From NCBI GenBank assembly GCA_009823505.1, contig VZQC01000265.1, positions 961,300 to 1,025,299 of the forward strand: 64,000 nucleotides of DNA, written 5' to 3'. The position numbers were made by a program, and so were the translations under genes. The notes beneath the pieces were generated by a model, which was given only the letters and a program-made list of their open reading frames with translations, was not told where the DNA came from and searched no databases. Below are positions 57,056-64,000 of the stretch, piece after piece (within the stretch, counting starts at the first letter, position 1; every line of letters begins with the position of its first letter). The DNA is from Rhizomys pruinosus (lineage: Eukaryota; Chordata; Mammalia; Rodentia; Spalacidae).

Positions 57056-58329
57056 AAGGACGCTCTAGAACTAGAGTTCAGTTACCCCTCAGGCAAGCTT
57101 GTCATATCCTGATGAAGACTCCATGGACACCAGGAAGCAACTTAAAGTGACTGTATGGCAAAGACTGGGTGCCTGAAGAGTGGAGACCTTGAGAGTACTC
57201 TTGGGTGAGTCCTCTGAGATTGCCAAAGAGGAGATTCCAGTGTGGCCAGAATAGTACACTCTGTGGAAGTTGCCTCACCATCTGTGTAAGACTTCATAGA
57301 GGAACCCCAAACCAAGTAGTGACTCATGCCTAGCACTGTCAAAAAACTATGCACACAGTGATAGTAATTAGACATAGAGTCCAAGTGGGGCTCTCTGTGA
57401 TCTAGAGGGCTGTGTGTTCCTTCTTCCAATAGGAAAAGGAGAGGGACACAGTCAGGCAGAACTTTTAGGGAGCTTCTTGAAGAATGAGGTCACTCCTTGG
57501 GTTTTGGAAAAATTACATAAAGATGATTGCCTGACCCTGCCCACATCGCTCTGAGAACAAAAGTCTGACCTGAGAATCCTTTTGTATAGAGCAAGACGGA
57601 AGCAGACTGCTTGTCTGGAACTCAGGGTGAGAGAGTGTTCCCACGGGCCATGGCAGTCATGCAGAAGGTGATGAGGCTTTATCTTGAAAGGGACCTCCAG
57701 ACAGATTGGCCTATGATGTCAACTGACCACAGAATATTCTCTGAGAAGTGGGCCTCCAGAAACAGCCTCTGTGGAGATCAGCCCAAGGGGCATCTCCTGT
57801 ACCATTGTCCCATGAACCGTGGAGGGGATGGAAGAGTCCTTAACAGGGGCCTCCAGAGGAACACACTAACCAAGCCCACCATAATCAGAGCTAGAATTTA
57901 AACATCTTCTCCTCTCCAAACCAAGCAAGGGTGGTGTCTCTTACACGTGTCTCCTCTCTTCCTCTACTTCAGCCCAGAGATCAAACCAGCCTCAAGATGG
58001 AAGATGAGGGTAAGATAAGAGGTGTAGAAATTTTGGAGAAGCAATCCACCTATCTCAGGGTAAGCTTCATGGATAACATGACTTGACACAATATTTTGAT
58101 ATTAGCTTAGGATAGACTTTTAAACCAAGAAAAAAGACTGCTTATGAAGACCTAAAACTGGCCAGAAAAAATTGTGAAAATGGAATAGAGATGGAAAGAT
58201 AGAAAAGGAAAGATAAGGAAGAGGAGGAAGAATTGATTGTTTTTTTCTGCTTCTCTGAACAACATCCAGCTCATTCAACAAACAAGCTACATCAGCTATA
58301 CTGGAACAATTTTCACAGATGTGCAAAAT
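57056..58329. other. Unique-looking non-coding DNA
   Basis: Open frames (for example 57,611-57,901) show no recognisable domain. No repeat identified. Confidence 0.45.
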
Positions 58330-58995
58330 GTGTACCCATCGGTGATGGCTAATCTTGGTTGTCAACTTGGTGCACCCAGGAAGAGGGAAACTCAACTGAG
58401 GAATGTCCTCCACCAATCAGGTTGGCCTGTGAGCATGTCTGCAGGTCATTTTCTTGATTGCTAATTGATGCTTAGTTCACTGTGTGCAGTGTCATCCTGT
58501 GGACACTGTTATCCCTGAGCAGGTGGGTCTGCCCTGGGAGCCTGGGAACAAGCCAGTAGGCAGCATCCTGCACGGCTTCTGCTTCACTTCCTGGCTCTGC
58601 CTTGGCTTCTTTCAATGATTTGCCATAACTTGCAGCCAAATAAACCTCTTCAAGTTGCTTTTGATTATAATTTTTAATCTTTTTATTTTATGTGCACTAG
58701 TGTCTGGCCTGCATGGATGTAAGCGCACCTGTGTCAGGCAATGCCCACAGAGGTCAGGAGAGAGTCTGGCCTGCATGGATGTAAGCACACCCGTGCCAGG
58801 CAATGCCCACAGAGGTCAGAAGAGAGGATATAAAATTTCCTGGAACTGGAGTTACAAATGGTTGTTAGCTGCAATGCATGTGCTGGAAATCGAACCCAGG
58901 TCCTCTGCAATAGCAGCCAGTGCTCCAAACCGCAGAGCCATCTCTCCCACCCTTTGATCAGCATTTTATCCCAGCAACAGAAATCAAACTAGAAC
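58330..58995 (+). mobile_element. MaLR-type LTR split by antisense B2
   Basis: tggctaatcttggttgtcaac, gaactcaactgaggaatgt-like, aagccagtaggcagcatcc and ccaaataaacctcttcaag, broken at about 58,670. It resumes at 58,956 with cattttatcccagcaacag and aaactagaaca. Confidence 0.75.
58671..58955 (-). repeat. B2 SINE, antisense, with 62-bp duplication
   Basis: Normal B2 landmarks, but the segment starting gtctggcctgcatggatgta is present twice, at 58,702 and 58,764. The two copies differ by a few bases. Confidence 0.9.
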
Positions 58996-59174
58996 ACCAG
59001 TCATGGATAAGAAGGCTTCCTGAAGTCACGTGGGTTTCAAGTCAGCAGAAAAACTGGCCGGCAAGCAGACACCAAACTGCTCCCTAACCTGCATCTTATC
59101 TTTCTTAAAGTCTGGCCATCCCAAACAAATGGGACGAGCTGGGCTTGACACTCTTAAAGCCACTAAAACTGATT

Positions 59175-59660
59175 CAATTAGAAGCATCCTTGGTATCCCC
59201 AGGGGATGGATTCCAACATTTAGTTCCTTCTATAAAACGCGGCAGGATCCACAGGGGACTTCTGCACGTCTTTCTTTAGTCTTTGTCTTTGTTTCTGTTC
59301 TGTTCGTTTAGTGGGATTGTTTTGTTTGCTTGTTTGATTTCGAGATAGGCTCTTGCTATATAATCTTGACTGACCTCTGTCTCACAGCAGTCCTCCTACC
59401 TGAGCCCCCCAAGTGTTGGGATTATAAGCGCATGCCACCATGCCCGCCTATGCCATGTACTTTAAATCCTCTCTAGATTACGATAGCACCTAATACAACA
59501 TAAATGTGACATGAACGCCCATCAGACAAGCTCCCATCTTGTTTAAAGACTGATGACAAGACAAAAAGGCCTGCATATGTTCAGTTCAAATGAGTATGTT
59601 GAATCTAGTTTCACTCTGGCCGGTTGAGTCTGCGGAGCAGAGCCAGTGCACCTGGAAGGA
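59175..59660 (-). mobile_element. MER2-like Tigger element split by B1
   Basis: ccttggtatccccaggggat and ccttctataaaacgcggcag (59,185-59,250), then after the B1 tactttaaatcctctctaga, tagcacctaatacaacataa, cctgcatatgttcagttca and ggttgagtctgcggagcaga. The order matches MER2. Confidence 0.7.
59337..59452 (-). repeat. B1-type SINE, antisense
   Basis: tcgagataggctcttgctat, ctcctacctgagccccccaa, gtgttgggattataagcgc and gccaccatgcccg. Confidence 0.75.
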
Positions 59661-60044
59661 GAGCTGTATTTACTGCTCTGCTCTGTGAGCACTGATGTGA
59701 ATCTCGCACTGACATCGTGGGGATCTGTTCACCTCCCTGGTGAGGACTGTCGATTCCAGGCACAGACCCAAGAACGGGAAATGTCAGGCGTTGCTCTGCA
59801 AGTCCCTTCTGTGGTGGAGGGAATACAAATGGGGGAGTGCTCAAAGCAGCTGAATCAAGTCAGAGCCACTGTCCAACCCTTCAGAGTGCAGAGAAAACTG
59901 TGGGGGTTTCCCACAGTTTTTTTTCTGTGTAGTCCAGTGGTTTCCCCCTCGAGGAGGGGACATGAGGCTTCCCTATGCAAATGAGCACCTCCGTTTCTTC
60001 TACCTGCAGTTGTTTCCTATGTTGTCATTATTATTGACAGATTC

Positions 60045-60525
60045 CTCTGTGTGTATGTGTGTGTGTGTGTGTGTGTCTGTATATATCTCTGTTCCCTTTG
60101 TGTGTCTCTATGTGTATCTGTTTGTGTTCTGTATGTGGGTCTGTGTATATCTGTGTCTCTGTGTGTCTGTGTCATATTTCTTTGTGTGTTGCTGTACGTA
60201 TGTCTGTGTCTGTCTGTATAGTGTATATGTTTGTATGCTTATGTATGTATCTGTGTGTCCCTGTCCATGTGTATGCGTGTGTGCCTATGTCTGTGCAGCA
60301 CATCTCTCTCTGTGTATGTGCCTGTGTGCTTGTATGGTTGCGTGTGTGTGTCTTGTGGTGTGTCTGTATGTATCTGGATGTAGTATGCTGCTTTATGTGT
60401 ATGTGTGCCTGTCTGTGTATAATGTGTATCTATGTGTAATTTGTGTCTGTGGGTATAGTGTATCAGTGCATGTTTTTGTATGTAGTATGTCTGTCTGTGT
60501 GTCTGTGTGTATCTGCGTATAAGCT
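60045..60525 (+). repeat. TG/TCTG-rich low-complexity block
   Basis: About 480 bases dominated by tgtgtctgtgtgtatctgtg-like units. The long open frames here (to 186 codons, rich in Cys and Val) merely translate the repeat. Confidence 0.95.
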
Positions 60526-60948
60526 GTGAAGAGAAGTCCTACATCACACTATCAATAGGTTATTGCTGTCAGTCTCAAGGGTGGGATCTTCCCATGCTCT
60601 TCCAGAACTACCAGCCCCAGGCATTCCTGGATATGTGCCTGCATCACTCTGATCTCTGCTGCCCCATTTACACAACATTTTCCTCTGCTCACATCTTCTA
60701 TTCTGCCTCTTATAAGAACACTTACTGGATTTAGAGACAACTTTAATAATCCAGAAGATACCATGATGAGATTCTTACATCAGAAAGGACTCTTTATGCA
60801 AAAATTTATAATTATAGATTCCTGGAGGACACATCTTTGTGGGGAGAAAGATAGCATTCAGCCTACCCAGAAAGTGAAACAACAATGGTGAGATGAGTTG
60901 TACAGAGTCAGGAGCAAGGAGCAAAGCATCATGGGAAGTTGTATCTTA
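60526..60948. other. Unique-looking non-coding DNA
   Basis: Nothing recognised. Confidence 0.45.
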
Positions 60949-60962
60949 AAGGTATGAAACCA

Positions 60963-61159
60963 GGGGCTGGAGAGACCGTTCAGTGGTCAAGAACAAGGCC
61001 ACTCTTGCAGAGGACCAGGGTTTGAATCCCAGCACCCAAATGGCAGCTAACAACTGTCCATAGTTCTAGTTCCAGGGAATCTGATGTCCTCTTCTGGCCT
61101 CTGCAGGCATTGCATGACATGGGTGTACTTACATCTATGTAGGCAGTGCACTCATTCAC

Positions 61160-61190
<31 letters not shown>
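60963..61190 (+). repeat. B2 SINE
   Basis: Head ggggctggagagaccgttca, B box region gggtttgaatcccagc, (AATA)n tail. Imperfect flank repeat ggtatgaaacca (60,950) and agtatgagacca (61,196). Confidence 0.92.
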
Positions 61191-61674
61191 CAAAAAGTAT
61201 GAGACCAACCCCTCCTTTTTTCCATACAAGATGCTAGTGCCCCCCCATCCCCCTGATGCCCCTCTTTTGGTTTCTGGCCAGGTCATCTGAAGACACGAGC
61301 TAGGGAGGACATAGCTGGTGTTCTCCCAAGGCTTCGTACCACCTGTGTCCCTGTTTGATAGCAAACTCGAGGGACAGAAGGCCCTTCTCTTTCTTAAAAC
61401 AGGAAAATCAATTGCATGGAAACTAAGACCTGACTCTCGGGACCAGCTCCTTCCATGAGCTCTGCTCTCTTCAAACAAAAGCAATGTAGAAGTTGTAAAA
61501 GGCCACCTACCTAAATGGGAAGCTTTATGTCACCATAATTGTTCCTGAGAAACAAGCCCTAATCTGTGGCAACAACACGACAGCCATATACCAAGTGTGG
61601 GCCATGCGCCCCAGCTAAGCATTTTACTTTCATAGCTTTTTAAAGCCTCATTTTCCTTTGTTTTATTTGTTATT
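61191..61674. other. Unique-looking non-coding DNA
   Basis: Nothing recognised. Confidence 0.45.
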
Positions 61675-61960
61675 TTTAAATTTCATTTTATTTATTTTTT
61701 GTGTGTAAGTGTAGGTGGCACAGGGATGCCACAGTCTGCAGTGAAGGCCAGAGAGACAGCATGAGGGCGTCAGTCCTGTCTTTGTACCATGTGGGCTCCG
61801 GGGATCAAGGTTGTCATGCTGGTAGCAGGTGCTTCCATCCTCTGAGCCATCTCCCTGGTCTTTGTCTTTTTTATCCTTAATTTAATGCCTTCCTCTCAGT
61901 TCTGAGAATTGAGCTTAGGATCACATGATCTATCACTGAGCTACAGTCTTGGCCCTCGTT
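61675..61960 (-). repeat. B2-like and ID-like SINEs, antisense
   Basis: B2-like 61,675-61,860 (aaggccagagagacagcatg, tctgagccatctccctgg). ID-like 61,880-61,960 (gagaattgagcttaggatca, tcactgagctacagtcttgg). Confidence 0.6.
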
Positions 61961-62689
61961 TGCCTTAATTTCAAATGGAAATTATCACACTGCCTCTTCC
62001 ACTTCTTCTGAACGTCGCATGAGTAAAACTTTACTTGCAGTCACAAGCCAGTGACTAATGCACTAAAGATTCAAATCCAGATTTTTGTGACTCTAAGACC
62101 AGTGACTGTAGCTACTCTGTGTTTCCCATTCGAGGGACAATTGCTGCCGGTGGAGACTGTTGGCTTCTTCTCCTTCAGCATCTTCACTTGTGCAGACTTA
62201 CCAGAGAATCTTTTAGAGAAAAAGGAACAGACAGATTCTCAGGGACTTGTACTTGGTGAGGCCCAACTTACAAATGGGGCACTCTCCAACTTCAGGACCC
62301 CATGTCTAAGCCAAGGTCATGTGATGTCTCATCAGCCTTGGAGAAATAAGTGGCAGGACATTAAGCTTCATGGTGCTCTTCCATGGGTATTTATGGCAAC
62401 CGTGCCACGGGACAGATGCCTTCAGGGAGGTTTAATGCAGTTAGGGAGAGAGAAATGTGGGCATCAACAGAAGACTCTAAAACCAAGTGTTGGCAGAAGT
62501 GCAAGCTATTAGCAACAGTGTGCCCTGGGCAATAGATCACCAGGGGCAGATGCCTGTTCAGATCCTAGATCAGGTCCACACTTGAGAGTGAGGTCAGGGT
62601 ATAATGCTGACCTGGCCTTAAAGTAGCTAGCTGTTCTGCTGAAGGTTGGGGTTGGCTTGCTGTTTTCTTTAGCCAAGGATTGGACACTG
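61961..62689. other. Unassigned DNA with a 153-codon open frame
   Basis: The plus-strand frame 62,051-62,512 is the longest one in unique-looking sequence. I recognise no domain, signal peptide or family in it, and no promoter or splice context supports it. Probably chance. Confidence 0.4.
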
Positions 62690-63100
62690 GGGAAATAGTT
62701 CACTTTGTAAAGTTCTTGCCATACCAGCACAAGGACCTGGGTTCAATTCCCAGAATCCACATTTAAAAAAAGAAGCCAAGCATGGTGGCAGGTGCTTCTA
62801 ACCTCAGTGCTGAGGAGGTGGAGACTGGCAGATTTCTGGAGCCCGGTGGCCAGCCAGCCTAGCCTGCTTGGTCAGTTCCATACCAGTAAGAGAGCCTCTC
62901 TCAAAAAGAAAGAGGAAGAGAAAAAGAAAGGCAGGAGAGAAGGAAGGAAGGAAGGGAGGGAGGAGGAGGGAGGGAGGAGAGAAAAGAGGAAGGCGTGATG
63001 GCACCTGAGGAAGGATGACACAGGAGTATCCTCCAGCTTCCATACCTGTGTGCATACATATCCACATGTACAACCATCCCCACGCACAGAAAAATATTAG
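62690..63100 (+). repeat. B4 SINE with purine-rich insertion
   Basis: ctgggttcaattcccagaat, agccaagcatggtggcagg, ggccagccagcctagcctgc, agagcctctctcaaaaag. Then a purine tract (62,905-62,990) in the A-rich joint, and the B4 3' part cctccagcttccatacctg. Confidence 0.85.
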
Positions 63101-63828
63101 CAAGACAGTCTATGTTATGCACATAGAAAGGGAAGGAATCACTAAGTGAATCTTCAGGACACACAGGCACCTCTGACCCTTCTGCCCTGCAGTGCTCATG
63201 TGCTCAACAATGCACTGAGCACAGGGTGCTGTTTTGTACTCCTGGAGTCCCTGAATGCTGTTGTCACTGTGAAATCAAGCTCATGTGCCATCTGGCTCTT
63301 TACCTGAGTATGCTCTCTGGACCGTGCATTTAATGTTTAACAAAGCTCTGCAGGAAACTGGAGATTTGGCTGTGCTGTAGCTCATGGGCCAAACTTTCCC
63401 CAAGGTCTCCACCGAACTCCATGCTCCTTGGACCCTGCCCTGAAGTCATTATAAAGAAGTAAAGATGCTAGCCCAGCTTCCCAAAGAACCATATCTCTCT
63501 AACCCTGAATCCAGACAGGTATGTTCTGAGAGTCCCTGAAAGGAAAAACAAACAAAAACTTTTCTGTGAGATAATCATCTGAGTTTTTTTTCAATCTATG
63601 CTCATTGAAAGCATTTTAATTATGTAAACTATTTAGGTCCTTGTTGGCCTAATCCATTCCGTTTTAGAAGACGGTCTGGGATTTGTGAGTCTCATAACCA
63701 AAGCTCTGTTAGAATGTTATTCTACAGTGAACGAAGACGACTTTCCCTTATCTCCAGGGAAGCAGGAACAATGCAGAGTCGCTTTTAGGAAAAACAGTTC
63801 CTTCCTATATGGATGGGTCCTGAGTGAG
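63101..63828. other. Unique-looking non-coding DNA
   Basis: Nothing recognised. Confidence 0.45.
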
Positions 63829-63945
63829 CAGGAAGAGGAGAAGGAGGAGGAGAGGGAGGAGGAGGAGGAGGAGGAGGAGGAGGAGGAAGAGGAGGAGGAG
63901 GAGGAGGAGGAGGAGGAGGAGGAGGAGGAGGTTGTTGTTGTTTTG
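63829..63945 (+). repeat. (GGA)n then (GTT)n microsatellite
   Basis: About 100 bases of nearly pure GGA followed by four GTT units. The poly-serine frame on the minus strand is only the repeat. Confidence 0.97.
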
Positions 63946-64000
63946 TTGTTCTTATCCCCAAATAACATTAATGTCCACTGCTTTGTACAGAAGCTCAGGG

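Noticed and set aside
59962..60522. 186-codon Cys/Val-rich ORF as a membrane protein
   Set aside because: It translates a TG/TCTG low-complexity block. Other frames of the same block are also open.
62051..62512. 153-codon ORF as a new gene
   Set aside because: No domain, signal, splice context or codon pattern supports it. Frames of this length arise by chance in 64 kb.
63717..63968. Poly-serine ORF
   Set aside because: Translation of the complement of (GGA)n.

Overview
The window is mammalian nuclear DNA from a muroid-type rodent. The evidence is its SINE set: B1 (7SL-derived), B2 and B4/ID-type SINEs with tRNA-like heads, plus MaLR LTRs of the rodent MT/ORR type and L1 elements whose ORF2 C-terminus is still readable. 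Species is not determined. The L1 3' ends differ from what I know of mouse and rat. I found no intact protein-coding gene, no convincing exon set, no RNA gene other than SINEs, and nothing prokaryotic. The window is intergenic or intronic sequence shaped by retrotransposition and tandem-repeat growth.

Layout. Positions 7-1302 are an inverted, more divergent copy of about 28,840-30,057. This homology ends exactly at the only ambiguous base in the window (n at 1303), which suggests an assembly join. Positions 2,000-5,100 hold scattered SINEs in unique DNA. Positions 5,089-16,556 are an L1 cluster: a target-site-flanked antisense L1 (5,102-6,566), an older L1 3' end, an L1 with a 5' inversion (7,722-9,030), a long antisense ORF2 remnant (11,160-14,662), and a sense L1 (14,677-16,542). 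The last one carries a copy of 2,822-3,193 between two poly(A) tracts and lies inside a 14-bp target-site duplication, the structure of an L1 3' transduction. Positions 16,557-29,000 are mostly unique DNA with SINEs and MaLR LTRs. Positions 29,000-48,000 hold LTRs, SINEs, two older L1 3' ends (one with an internal 86-bp tandem array), an L1 ORF2 C-terminus on the plus strand and a MER2-like DNA transposon.

Positions 48,027-50,643 hold the only recognisable host-gene sequence: a minus-strand processed pseudogene of KNSTRN (small kinetochore-associated protein). It has two frame-disturbed regions and a premature stop. Its 3'-UTR-like part contains a 55-unit, 22-bp minisatellite without one length change. 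Positions 51,770-64,000 hold a probable L1 5' end, B4/B2/B1 elements, several purine-rich or TG microsatellites, nested SINE insertions whose order can be read from target-site duplications, and a second MER2-like element.

The features do not form a pathway. They record the order of insertions. The observations most worth checking are the 3' transduction with an apparently empty source site, the chimeric B2/B1 SINEs, the strictly phased minisatellite inside the KNSTRN pseudogene, and the inverted duplication that stops at an n.
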